Positions 11,073 to 22,439 of a stretch of DNA of 64,000 nucleotides are shown piece by piece (the first letter of the stretch is position 1; every line of letters starts with the position of its first letter). Both the position numbers and the translations under genes were made by a program. Under the pieces are notes generated by a model. It did no database searches, had not been told where the DNA came from, and was given only the letters and a program-made list of their open reading frames with translations. Source of the DNA: Tillus elongatus (taxonomy: Eukaryota > Arthropoda > Insecta > Coleoptera > Cleridae); the NCBI GenBank assembly GCA_964006375.1, contig OZ023265.1, positions 151,070,769-151,134,768 on the forward strand, given 5' to 3'.

Positions 11073-13745
11073 CACGTTCACTGCCCACAACGCGGCTCCT
11101 GCGTTTTGCTAGATGTCATCTCTGTGCCCTGAACGCGGGAGCCGCGTTCTCGAATTATAGGTGTTTCTGCTTAGCTGGCAATGTTGGCATGGGTTGAATT
11201 GCTTTTGTAATGTACTGGGCACTGTGTTTTAGCTATGATGCAATGAAAACCAGTGGCGGTTTCTGAAATTTGTGTTCCCAGTTGGTCGAGTGTGGTATTA
11301 TAAGAAATAGGTAAGTTATGCATAATTTTAAAGTGTATATGGATTCAAATAATGAAGTAAACGTTAGTATTCGTCATTTATGCAGTTTACCACCATAATA
11401 TCATAAATAAAATTATTATTCGCGTTTGTTTTATATTGAGGTTAGGTTTGTATTTTGGTAGTATTATAAAAATGTCTGTGAATAAATTATATCCATTTAT
11501 TATTTACCGATTTGTCTGCTTATAGTATGAGTGACGATAATAGTTCAGATGATGCAGCAATAACATCAGATAATGCAGCAATAACATCAGATAGTGGGCC
11601 ATCAACTTCGAAACGAAAGAAGCGTTCCTATGATCGTGTCCGACCCCTCACTGATGCAGAGCTATTAAAATTACTCGAAGTATCGGAAGATGAGTATGAT
11701 CTCACTGATGGTGAGGATGATGAATGGCCTTTGTTTAATTCAGAAGAACCTGAAGCTGAACAATTTTTTGAACAGCCAGGAGGTCTAGATAACAATTTTT
11801 CAGATGAACATACTGCAGGTGTTTCCGTTTTGGATGAATGTTTGGAATCACCTGGGTATTCTGAAAGTGACACAAGGGGCAGAATCTGGTCATCACATCG
11901 GCCAATAACTGAAGAAATTCCTTTTACAGGAGCTCCAGGGCTAAAAGTGGACTTAGATGGCAGTAAGCCCATTAATTTTTTAAAGTTATTTGCTACTGAT
12001 GAATTTTATCGCCTTGTTGTTGACAATACAAACACATATGCTATTGAGATACTTGCAGATAGTCTAGGTGAACAAAGCAGGATATCTCGCTGGAAAGATG
12101 TAACAAAGGAAGATTTTGAAAATTTTCTTGGGCTGCTACTGCTTATGGGAACAATCAAGGTCAATCGAATAAGTGATTATTGGAAAAAACATTACCTCTT
12201 CAATATACCGGTTTTCACACAATATATGAGTAGAAACAAATTTCTCCTGATCTTACGTGCGTTGCATTTTAACGACAATTCTTTGGAGGAGACAAATAAG
12301 CTTTCTAAGATAACATCCATTATAAACTATTTCAACAACAGAATGGAGCAGATATACTATCCATCCAAGGAATTAGCAATTGATGAATCTATGGTCCTTT
12401 GGCGAGGCAGATTAACGTTCCGGAAATACATCAAAATAAACGCCACAAGTATGGCAGAAAACTTTATATTTTAGCCGAGCCAAATGGATTGGTGCAAAAG
12501 CTTCATGTTTATGGAGGTGCCGTTGATTTAGATGTTGGCGGTACTAAACATACAGAAAAAGTGGTAGAAAAATTAATGGAGGGAAAACTTGATGTAGGAC
12601 ATTCCCTCTACATGGATAATATTTATAATAGCGTGGCACTAACAGAAAAATTATTAGACAGAAAAACTCACACGACTGGTACTCTGCGAGCGAATAGAAC
12701 TGAAAGCCCCAAAAATATTTTGACCAAAAAATTATGCAAAGGTGAATTGTCGGGTGAGTTCACACAAAAAGGCATTTGTGTATGCAAATGGAAAGATCGT
12801 CGTGAGGTACTTACAATTTCAAGTGAATTTGGAATGGAAATGATACAAACAACAACAAAAAGGGGCACAAGAAAACAAAAACCAAGGCTTGTTGCTGAAT
12901 ATAATAAATTTATGGGAGGGATTGAAAACTGATCAAATGATGTCTTACTACACCTGTGAACATAAAACACTGCGTTGGCACAAAAAATTAGCCATTCATA
13001 TTTTTCAGATGATGTTAGTAAATTCGCATTTCCTTTATAATAAGTACTCCGAAAAGAAGATAGCATTGTATGACTTCAGGTTGTCAGTGATTCAAGATTT
13101 ATTGGGGCCTCCACCCACAAAAGAGTCTAACCCACCTCAATCTATTCATTTACCAGAACAATGCGCTAAAGATGACAACGGCAACACAAAAAGACGGCGA
13201 TGTAAATACTGTTGGGAAACTACACACACAAGAAAGGACTCTCTCTACTCTTGTCCTCAGTGTCCCGGTCAACTTGGACTTTGTTTGACACCTTGTTTTA
13301 GACTATTTCATAGGTTTTAACATTTATTTATTAGAATTTATTTTTTATTTGACTTTATGAGCATCTGTACTGATAAGTTAATTTTGTTGAATTTATAAAT
13401 ACTATTTTTTTTTTATAAAAAAATGTTGAATGAACATTCCTTTAATAAACGTATTTTTCTTTTCTTATGAGCTGATTGTCAACATACCCAGACATAAACA
13501 GAAGAAAATCTTGTACGTAGCTACTAAGACCGCGGCTACCGCGTTTTGGGCGTGTAGGTAGCGTTTTCGGTTCTGTGTGCCCACAACGCGTCTCCCGCGT
13601 TTTTGTTTTTTTTTCAAACTTTGAATGTACATCATATATTCTCAACAATCAAACTTTACTATGAAATGATCTAAATGTGTTGTTCTTACAAAAATATCGC
13701 GGGCGCCTGCATAAAACAACATAATATCGCCTGGCAGTGAACGTG
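11073..13745 (+). mobile_element. piggyBac element with TTAA target duplication
   Basis: Bounded by TTAA at 11069-11072 and 13746-13749, the hallmark target of piggyBac. The 13-base terminal inverted repeat CACGTTCACTGCC (11073-11085) is repeated inverted at 13733-13745. GC-rich subterminal motifs of the type CCACAACGCGG...CGCGTT occur at both ends (about 11086-11150 and 13528-13605), in direct and inverted copies. Total length is 2673 bases. It lies in the tail of a BEL/Pao fragment; the empty-site sequence would read through a single TTAA. Ends and target are perfect, so the insertion is not very old, but the transposase is frameshifted. Confidence 0.92.
11527..13320 (+). pseudogene. piggyBac transposase (DDE_Tnp_1_7 type), frameshifted
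   Basis: Three overlapping frames make up one transposase of about 590 residues. I take the ATG at 11527 as the start because the frame opens upstream only with a non-ATG codon. The first part (to about 12420) has an acidic N-terminus, the FLKLFATDEFY segment, the FLGLLLLMGTI segment and LAIDESMV with the first catalytic Asp. A frameshift near 12420-12470 moves to a second frame containing LYMDNIYNS (second Asp) and CKWKDRREV (third Asp). A second frameshift near 12920, at the place of the usual GGVDK-type motif, moves to a third frame with DQMMSYY and LYDFRLSVIQ. The C-terminus is a Cys-rich domain (CKYCW..., YSCPQCP, C at 13287 and 13293). Two frameshifts mean this copy is not autonomous unless other copies supply the enzyme. 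The dispersed acidic residues themselves are intact. Confidence 0.9.
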
Positions 13746-13749
13746 TTAA

Positions 13750-15680
13750 GAATTAATAATTTACAATTGTAGGATATTACAGAACTTATTGCTTATTTTT
13801 TATATTAAAAGTTTTATTTGTGTTCCCGAAAATAATTCACAAATTTTTACAGATTGTGACACAACTGGAAGACACCCTGCAAAATAGTCTTAACCATACA
13901 CCCTTTATTTTTAATACATTAATAAATCATCCAATTAATACACTGTATTAAAACAAGAATATTTATATAAACAAAAAAATAATAGAATAAATATTTGTCT
14001 TTACCATAAAATACAGCCTGTCAATTATCAGCAATACAATTTTTAATAATCGTCACAATGACATAATCACATAAAATTGATGACACCGCCTGATAGAAGC
14101 ATCGTTCTTGATTTTATTGGGACGGTCTACTACCAGGACGCCTGTTATTTTGCGAAAGGGAAATGTCGTTTCGTCAGCAGAGGGTACGAACAGAAGGCAA
14201 GAATGGGTATTATCCCTTGCGGCTTATAAGCCAACATTACACCCACACCTACTGGAGGATTCGTGTCTTCCGTCGCCTTGTTATTGAATAAGGACGTCAG
14301 TGATGTTATTTGTTGCCAGCTTATTTCATCTACAAGGACATATATTCTACGCGACCATGTTAAAATTGGGGATAAAATGATTCATTGATTAATTCCGTGT
14401 CTCTAATGTTATTTTCTCTAATTTAAGGAACAGTTTTTGCTCTTTAGAAGAGGTAGCTCTTAATTCCAAAACTGCAGCTAATAATTGAAGCCATAAGAAT
14501 AATAATAATAGAAAATGCTTAATTTGCAAACTTGTAAAGGCCAGATTGACATTATTTATGAGCAAATTACATTGTTCATTAACAACTACTTCTTGTATTC
14601 CGTCAAATATTTAACTTTAAAATAAAGAGCAGACAATACTTATGTTAAGAACACATTTCATCAAAGGCGTACAGGTGGCAATGAACAGAACAATTTTACT
14701 TCTGCAAAAGAAGTCACTGAAAAAAAAAACATTTCCACAAAAAGTGAATAGAGTGTTTTATTTTTACAGAAAAAGATCTCATGCTAAGCGGTCAGGTCGT
14801 GGCAGGCTACTACTTCTTTATAAGGGTTGATTTAAAAATTCAAGGTGAAATGTCACGTAAGAGTTGAATTCTTGTATATTTTAAAGTATATAGAAACAAC
14901 CCTTCTAAAAATAAGAAATCTAAAATGTTTCGCAATTTCGTTTCAACTGTTCAGGTCTCAAATTATAACTACCAACACTATTGAATTCACATTTTATCAA
15001 CATTTTCATGTTCTGCAATCTCCAAGCGTGCCTTCAAATGATAGGACATTCCTTCATACAAGGGCAAATTTTAAGGGTAGACTATATTAGAAAATACAAT
15101 AAAAATGCGCTTACCAAAATTAAGACTTATATTAAAAAAACGATCTTGAAAAGAGGTAAAACATATTAAGTAAAACACTCAGGTAGAAAAAATGTTAAAA
15201 AATGTAATTCGCCAAAAAAATCAACTCAATTTTTATATGGTTTTATATGTCTTTGAAACAAACATTACAATCATAAGGGAATATTGAGATTAAAAAGTTG
15301 ACTGGTTTTAAATAATAAATTATCGATTTCTCTTTAACGCACAAAAAAAAACTGAAATTTGAATAAACAATTGATAATATTTTGTTTAACTGCTAAGGGA
15401 GGAATACTGACAACATTGCAATTATACTAGCCATACCGCCACATAGTAAACGCTTCAGCCTTCTCGATAGATTCTCATTATTTATTTAAAATTCCATATT
15501 AGAAACCGGCTCTATTTATAAACAAATCAAAAGAATTAACGCAGATAAAAACAGTCCACTAATTGAGCTAGAAATGTAGTCCGTTAAGAGGCAATTGAAC
15601 CCCCGGCTGTGGTATTAACAGCGTTACCGAGATGACTGAGGTCTTCAAGTGTAAATATAACGAATTTTACCCGGCTGGTG
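13750..15680. other. no recognisable gene
   Basis: The first ~100 bases may continue the BEL LTR interrupted by piggyBac. The rest is AT-rich with short open frames (up to about 80 codons) that show no family resemblance. Around 14090-14290 the base composition is slightly higher in GC, but I recognise nothing there. Confidence 0.45.
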
Positions 15681-15686
15681 GCAGAC

Positions 15687-15836
<150 letters not shown>

Positions 15837-16367
15837 TATAGTCTTTTTTAGGGGAAATTTTAAACACAACCAAACACAAATTTAGCTATTGCGTTGAATG
15901 TATTTAGGTAGCACTACAAAGAGACTACTATTTATAGATACGCTAAAGGTTTTTATACGATACCTGGTGTATTTTTCTGCCTTATTCAAATAGGCTTATT
16001 TTAGTTCGTGTTTATTAGAAATTAAACGCACAAGGGTGCGTGTGGAATATTAAATGGAAATTTATTTCGCTTTCCCATTTAATTATTTCAATTTAAATTT
16101 AGACTGTAACACAACCGGTATAGTTTAGATAACCAATACATTTCTTAACCATCTATTATTGGCAATAAAATCACTAATTAGCGGAAAATTGGCCATTTTA
16201 ATTGACGGGCGCTGCTAGCAACTTGTGAAATGCAATTCTGAGCGGCTGCGCAATGCGGATACGTGTTGAGGTTGCTTTATTGAAGTTAAGCAACGTCCGA
16301 CACGGTCAATTTATGTATGGGTGATAGGGTTGTGATCTCCTCAGTGTCTAATGTTTGTGTGTGTTTT

Positions 16368-16712
16368 TGTTTCTTCAAGGTCGGTCTATTACTGCGGCCA
16401 TAGCCAATCAGCGACTCCAGGGAACAGCTTCATCCCACCATCCTGTAAATTTTGCCGAACCCCTGCCTTTCTGTAAGGAGAGTAGGGATCTTTAACGTGC
16501 TCAACATTGCATAGGCACGGGATCAATGGCTTTACGCCCCTTCAAAAGGCGGAACGTGCAGACATTCAACTTGGTCAAATACAATGTCACAACCTCGGTT
16601 GATGTTAATTTTACAGTATGTATTGAACAAGTGAAAGGGGAACCCTAGGAATCAAACCCAGTACCGTTCGGTACAGAGGCACACGTTCTACCACTGAACC
16701 ACAGAGGCTTCT
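16368..16712 (-). repeat. tRNA-derived SINE, near full length
   Basis: In reverse orientation: the tail side (TTGTTTCTTCAAGG) is at the left, the body is shared with the other copies (CTTTCTGTAAGGAGAGTAGG), and the tRNA-like head is at about 16640-16712, with box B as CAAACCCAGTACC-type sequence in reverse and box A as TACCACTGAACC. The head is closest to tRNA-Gly-like sequence (TGGTTCAGTGGTA). Diverged from the 18.4-kb copy. Confidence 0.8.
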
Positions 16713-16859
16713 GATGTTTGTAGAAAATTTATTTAGGTAAATTTTGGCAGAAAAAATATTCAGGAGAATTTTCGGAAATTTTTCTGGTGAATTTGTGCCT
16801 TCTTTTGGCTCTCAGAAGGAAAAATAATTGCCAGTAACCCAATTTTTTATAAAGCTAGA

Positions 16860-17120
16860 AATGAAAAAATCAGTATTCGATCGGGATGGCTGGCCATTTT
16901 ATTTAAGCTATTTACAAAATGGAAGCTACCTGTCCAAGTCATAATTTTTGCTTCGCTTGGATAAGTCCGTTAGCGAATCCAAATAACACTGTTTATCCGA
17001 AGAATAAGTTTTTTCTCAAACAAGTTTGTATTTCCAAAACTAATTATTTCGCTATGATCAGCGATTTTCCGTATTTTTATGAAAATTCGCTACCAGAACG
17101 CACTTGCTGCCCTCGGTCTT
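16860..17120 (-). repeat. old L-module fragment with MITE-like end
   Basis: Contains GGATAAGTCCGTTAGCGAATC (L-module text) and ends with GAAAATTCGCTACCAGAACG CACTTGC at 17085-17112, the inverted terminal repeat of the module family. It is highly diverged and lacks TA tract, R-module and hairpin. Confidence 0.6.
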
Positions 17121-17392
17121 TTTAAGGCTTCAAAACGTTTCCTTAGCGGTGTATTTAACTTATTATCTTATAAAGTTTACCAGATGAATGATACCACTTA
17201 ATTTGTATGAAATGTAATAGAAATTAATATGGTTTGGTTCAAACTTTTACCGCTGTGTATTTGCCAAGTCACTGTAGCACATTCATTTTCATTTATGAAT
17301 CGATAAGGGGTTAACATTAAACTTAAATGCAGAGATATTGCCTTAATAATAATCACTTTCAATCATTAAAATTTAAAATATTAAAATTCTGG

Positions 17393-17870
17393 TCAACGAC
17401 AAGGTGAAATTTTGTAGCAAATTTTCATTGTGGGATAACCATCAGTTGCAAGATGAAATCTCTGTATTGCACTGCCGAGCCTTATTCCTTTATCAAGGCC
17501 ACAAGAGAAGAAGTATTGACAGGAGTAGTGTTGTAAAAAGTTATTATCTCTCTTTATGTTTATTAAAATTTCCTTCAAAATAATTTCAAAGTTTTGTAAA
17601 CACATTGTTTGAATATTTAAGGTTTCAAAATGTAAAATAGAAACATTACTTAAATTTATATTATGGTCAATATCATGATTATGTGCAGACAAGTTTTTTT
17701 GTAGATGTATATAACTTTTGGGCTGTGTTAATCTATTTTTAAAGAGTCTGTTTGTTTGGCCAATGTATTTTAAATTACAATTACTACATGGGATACAATG
17801 CATCCACCATACATTATTGTCAAATGATAATTGGGTCCTGGGTAAGGCTTGAGTAATGTTCGGAGCATAT
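17393..17870 (-). pseudogene. Penelope-like element GIY-YIG endonuclease fragment
   Basis: Minus-strand frame with the segment VWWMHCIPCSNCNLKYIGQT at about 17740-17812. This is the start of the Penelope-type GIY-YIG nuclease with its CxxC zinc-binding pair and the KYIGQT form of the GIY-YIG strand, followed by an Arg (KNRL) and a helix with HNHDIDHNINL. The protein is open from 17803 to 17393, and the same frame can be read upstream to about 17870 without an ATG. The reverse transcriptase part is absent, so this is a 5'-truncated copy. Its end (17480-17510) is related to 18872-18960 on the opposite strand. Confidence 0.8.
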
Positions 17871-18411
17871 TTAAAGTCTTGATAATTGAAGATTTCAGCA
17901 AATTATAGAAGTGACAGTGTCAGCAGATGTTTGACGTTCTTCTTTATTTTGGAGTCCTTAAAAATTGTGTTATGTACAAGCACAAGCTAAGGCTTATATT
18001 GTATATCACGCTGTATAATTAAGGTAGATAATTATACTATGCTACTAAACTATATACTTAAAAAAAATTATATTTACTCTTACGTTTCCTGAAAATATTA
18101 GTAAATGTTTTTTAATATCAAAATGTTATTTTAAAATTTGTCTTTAAACATAAACTTCAATTTATTGACACTAATCTAAATGTGAGGAATCGATATGTAA
18201 AAAATATGAGATGTTTCCAACTTTAAAATCACTTTTAACGAAAATGTAAGAAGCACAAAGAAAGAAAATAACGTTTTAAAGACACTACCCTTATTTATAT
18301 TTTCTTGACAAAAACAAAAAAAAAATTTAAATACAGTTAGCTTGCATATTATGTCAGTTTGATGCTAATCAACTCTAATAAAAATTTAACATCAACATTT
18401 TGTAAATGTAG

Positions 18412-18771
18412 AGCCTCGGTGGTTCAGTGGTAAGAACGTGTGCCTCTGAACCGAAGGGTACTGGGTTCGTTCCCAGGGTACTCCTTTCACTTTTGCAGTA
18501 CAAACTGTACAAATAACATCAACCGAGGTTACGACATTGTATTTGAGCAAGTTGAATGCCTGCACGTTCCGCCCTACGGAGGGGGCGTAAAGCCGTCGGT
18601 CCCGTGTCCATGCGATGTTGGGCACGTTAAAGATCCCTACCCTCCTTACAGAAAGGCAGGGATTCGGCACAATTTCCAGGATAGTGAGGTGAAACTGCTC
18701 CCTAGCGTCGGTGATTGGCCATAGTCGCGGAAATGGGCCGACGTTAAAGAAATAAAAACACACAACACACA
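18412..18771 (+). repeat. tRNA-derived SINE, best full-length copy
   Basis: The head at 18415-18488 resembles a tRNA: box A-like TGGTTCAGTGGTAAGAAC and box B-like GGGTTCGTTCCC. The anticodon-side and acceptor stems are not complementary, so it is a SINE head and not a tRNA gene. The ~280-base body follows, then the tail GGGCCGACGTTAAAGAAATA and a short ACACA run. Internal RNA polymerase III boxes are the expected promoter. Other copies: 1-133, 16368-16712, 33958-34272, tail only at 9976-10012. Confidence 0.85.
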
Positions 18772-18871
18772 TTTCTATATCTTTGTTCGTATTTAATTTT
18801 TCCAAGGTCAATTTTAAAACTCGCTTTATATGTATAAATTTTTCTTATGTAAATTGTAATTTTTTGTTCCA

Positions 18872-18960
18872 TGTTGTAGCCTTGATAAAGGAATAACTAA
18901 TCCCGAAAGCTCGGCAGTATAATACAGGGATTCTATCTTGCAACTGATGGCTATCCCACA
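18872..18960 (+). repeat. Penelope-like end with hammerhead-like fold
   Basis: Inverted copy of the end of the Penelope fragment at 17393-17870 (shared: CCTTGATAAAGGAATAA, GCTCGGCAGT, CAACTGATGG). The fold would be: stem I GCC/GGC (18879-18881 with 18913-18915), core TTGATAA (18882-18888; consensus CTGANGA, so degenerate), stem II GGA/TCC, then GAAA (18905-18908) and the triplet CTC (18910-18912) with a zero-loop stem III. The core has two substitutions, so activity is unlikely. Confidence 0.4.
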
Positions 18961-19927
18961 ATTTTCTTAATGAAAATTTAATAAAAATCAAAAGCTGTTT
19001 CTAGAGGTATTTGCAGTGTAAATTGGTTAAAAAAGTCGAATAAAAACCCTCTTGATAAGTGCAAATCTTCGCTTTAATAAAACATTAATATCAGGAAGAT
19101 TTCATCAAAGAAAATCAATTCTCTACAGAGCTTTAGCTGTCATAAATTCAATGTATTACGCCAGAGCTTTTGTTGTCACGATTTCTATATTGTAACACAA
19201 AAGCGAAGATGTTTTTATCAGATATTATTTTAGGTCTTTATTCTCGTCTTTAAGGACGATGTTCCTACCACGTTTAGAAATTAGTAATTTATATAAACGT
19301 ATTGCTTTACTTATTGAACCACCTGCTTAAATATTTGATGAGAGTTCGCTCTGTCGAAAATGTGCAAAACCCTGTTTATGGTAACGATACACAGTGAGTC
19401 TTTTTGGTTAATTTATTAAATAGTTAATTTATTCATTGCATATGTTGTTTACTAGATCGTTGGTAGATAAAGTCACTGAAGTTTATTAAATAGTTTTCTT
19501 GACTTATGTAGAAATAATGTCATACATACAGACATAAACAATACATACAAAAATGGAGTTTTCTGGCTTTAAAAGTAAGCCCTTGGTATTCTACAGAAGT
19601 ATAACTTTGCACACCAGTAGCGGAAAGAAGCTTAGTAAGTCAATAAGTAGCTCTAAAAAGCAATACGCAAGTATACATTTAGTGGAGGTTCTTATACCCA
19701 CTTGTTTCTTTTATATATAAAGTAGGATACCATGAAGTTGCTTATGTTTATCCAAAATGTAATTAAGAAAGTACTACCAGAAAGTAGTAAGATATTTTAT
19801 ATCTAGTTGAAAAAGTTGATTAAAGCTAATTGTTTTCACAAGGTACGCCTTTTCAGCCAGACTCTAAGTTGGTCGGAGTAGGGATTCATAAGGACGATGA
19901 TCTTGCAGCCTTTTTTTATGTCAATAA

Positions 19928-21416
19928 CACACCACGAGGGCTTACAGCCTAAATACTATCGTACCGTGAGTGTTGACAAGGAGGAAAGAGGCAACTTGTT
20001 AATTCTGGACTTGAAGGTTTGCAGGTTTGGAGGAGAAGGAAAAACATGCGCCGGCAAGGAATTCCACAACTTGGAAGTCCTCGGGACAAAAGAGCGGGCA
20101 TAACAAGATGTTTTATGTCTGGTGACCTGGACAGTAAAATGGTGCATTCGCTCTGTTCCCCTGGTAGATCTGAACTATGGAAGAAAGCTCCTCTGAGCAC
20201 TGCCCATGCAGATATCTATAAGAGAGAGAGAGAGGTCACCAACGGCACGTCGGTGGGCAAGGTATGGCAGCCTCTGGGTGAGGGTAGGGTCACCAATGAG
20301 ACGTCTAGCTCTCTTCTGAATGGAGTCCAGGATAGCGAGTGTAGAAGCGGCAGCAGCACCCCAGATGTGGGAGCAGTATTCGAGGTTTGGCCTTTTTTTT
20401 GAAGTATATAAGGTATAGAGATTAGCTGGTGAAAAGTATTTGCGAGCCCGGAAGAGGAAACCTAATTTCTTAGCAGCTGCTTCTGCAATTGATGTGATAT
20501 GTTGGTGCCAATTGAGATTTCGATCCACAGAAATGCCAACAAGTGAAAAGGATTCATTACTTTGAATAACTTGGTTGTTCATTGTGATGGTTCTGGGGCT
20601 GGTGTATCTTTTATGAGAAAGAAAGCAAGACTGAGATTTGCTGGGGTTGAATTGTACAAGATTTCTACTTCCCCAGTCTAATATTTTTTGGAGATTCACG
20701 GAGACAGAACCCTCAATGTGTCTGAGATCCTCATCTAATTGGGCCAAAGAGACAGGCATAGAATATTGTATATTTAAGTGGAGGGTGCTGTCGTCCGCGT
20801 AACTGTGAACTGGCTTGGATATGCTACAGAGGAGGTCATTGATGTGGAGAAAAAACAAAGTGGGGGCTAAAGCTGAACCTTGAAGAACTTCTGCATTAAT
20901 TGGATATAGTTTAAAGGAATGGCCATCCACAACAATAGAAATGCTCCGGTTGGAGAGGAAGTTTGTTGTCCAAGTACAGAGTTTTGGTGGTAGGCCATAG
21001 GCCGGTAGTTTATTAACCAGCGCTGCGTGCCAGACCTGGCCGAATGCTTTGGATATGTCTAGAGCGACAATCTGGGATACACCGTGAAGTTCCATAGACT
21101 TGTTCAAAGAATGGGTAACAAAGGAAAGGAGGTCGGCAGTTGATCTGCGCTGACGGAATCCATACTGCCTGTCGTGGATTAGACTGTGTTTTTCTAGAAA
21201 TTTTAGTAATTCCATGTTTATATACTTTTCCATCACTTTAGAGATGACTGAAAGGAGAAAAATAGGCCTGTAGTTGCTAGGAAGCGCTTTGGATCCTTTC
21301 TTGTGGACGGGTTGTACTAAAGGTAAACAGCTTTGGCGAAACAGGAGTGCCTTGTCTGACTCTTCTTCGGACACGCATCCTCCCGGAGGCTCCTTCGCCT
21401 TTAACGTGGCATGCAT
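19928..21416 (-). pseudogene. CR1/Jockey-type LINE, 3' part with reverse transcriptase
   Basis: A minus-strand open frame of 413 codons (21416-20175) carries reverse transcriptase motifs in order: NYRPI (about 21270), DISKAFGQVWH with the first catalytic Asp (about 21050), the QGSALAPTLF segment (about 20870), then HSYADDS with the two catalytic Asp at about 20790-20803. The maturase-like C-terminal part ends HIWGAAAAST (about 20340). It then loses frame, and the 3' end lies at about 19928, where homology with the copy at 31146-33180 stops. The element is truncated at its 5' end (no endonuclease seen). The QGSA and FGQVWH forms differ slightly from consensus. Confidence 0.85.
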
Positions 21417-21491
21417 TTTGACTCATTCTTTGCAGCGTTCATCGTCAGAAAAACCGCCAAGATCTACACAAAGTCAAAAGCCTTCTGATCA

Positions 21492-22260
21492 TCAAAGAAC
21501 GTCAACGTGTGGGACGTTGTAGTCCGTGAATATATAGATCAGTGTGTACACTGCCTGGATCTGATCGATTGAACTGCACTCTTTCCTGAATCCAGTTTTC
21601 TCTACACGTTGGTATAAATCGAGATTATTGGTGAGACCATTGATGGTTATGTTGATACGAAGCTTGTATATCACAGAGAGAAGGCTTATTCGTCTGTAAT
21701 TATCGACTTGTCGCTCGGTCTTCTCTGGGAGTTTAACGATTATTCATATCTTTCAGTACTAATCTCAGTTCATGTTAGTTAGTTTAGGGAATTTCATTAA
21801 AGTCGATTTTTTGGATAATTCGGGCTATGTCTTCCAAAAGTTGCAAATATTTATGGGCCGCTGCAGGTTTTCTTTACATTTTGCATTGCAATCTGCCACG
21901 GTAAGGTCTTCGTAGAACTTATTCATCAGGCGAGGGAGCCCTAGAAACATAGGCCTGTTTATTTTGTGGTTTCATTTCAGAAAGACGTAGAATCCACTGT
22001 TTGATGTAGCATTGCATTTGGTGACAGCGTGTTTTATTTCGCTGTGAAGCGTTATTGCTACTTCGTTGAGCTACTGGTGATTACTGCTGGAGTTTCGCTG
22101 GAACAGTAGGTGACCTGATGGTAGGATAGTAGCGGCTTCGTCTTACAGTGTAATCTCGCTGATTCCCAGAACGTCCCATTTGATGTTATGAAGTTCCTCA
22201 TCTAAAGCACGACTGGGATCGTCTATAGTCTTATTGTACGGATATTATGGGCGGAAAACG
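21492..22260 (-). pseudogene. RTE-type LINE remnant (endonuclease and RT pieces)
   Basis: Minus-strand text at 22190-22250 reads LDEELHNIKWDVLGISE, the endonuclease segment typical of RTE elements. It continues around 22080-22130 (LPSGHLLFQRNSS) and 21990-22060 (VAITLHSEIKHAVTKCN in another frame). After a gap the RT fingers region appears at 21600-21700 (NYRRISLLSVIYKL, then EKTGFRKECSSIDQIQ at about 21555-21600). Many stops; the segment between the two parts is deleted. It is a different family from the LINE next to it at 19928-21416. Confidence 0.75.
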
Positions 22261-22439
22261 AGAATTTTGTTCTTGCTACGTTTTTTACTTTGTGAATGCA
22301 AATGCGAAATTTTTTCCACTTCAGGGTCAATAAGGCTGACTGACGAAACTGTTTGAGATTCTGATCATTCTGCTCTACTGACCTGGAATATCTTTGTCTT
22401 CAGAGGCAACATTTCATTTCATTATGAGATGCTGGCATT

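Noticed and set aside
18412..18490. tRNA gene (box A and box B present)
   Set aside because: Acceptor stem does not pair, and the same sequence heads several SINE copies with a common body and tail.
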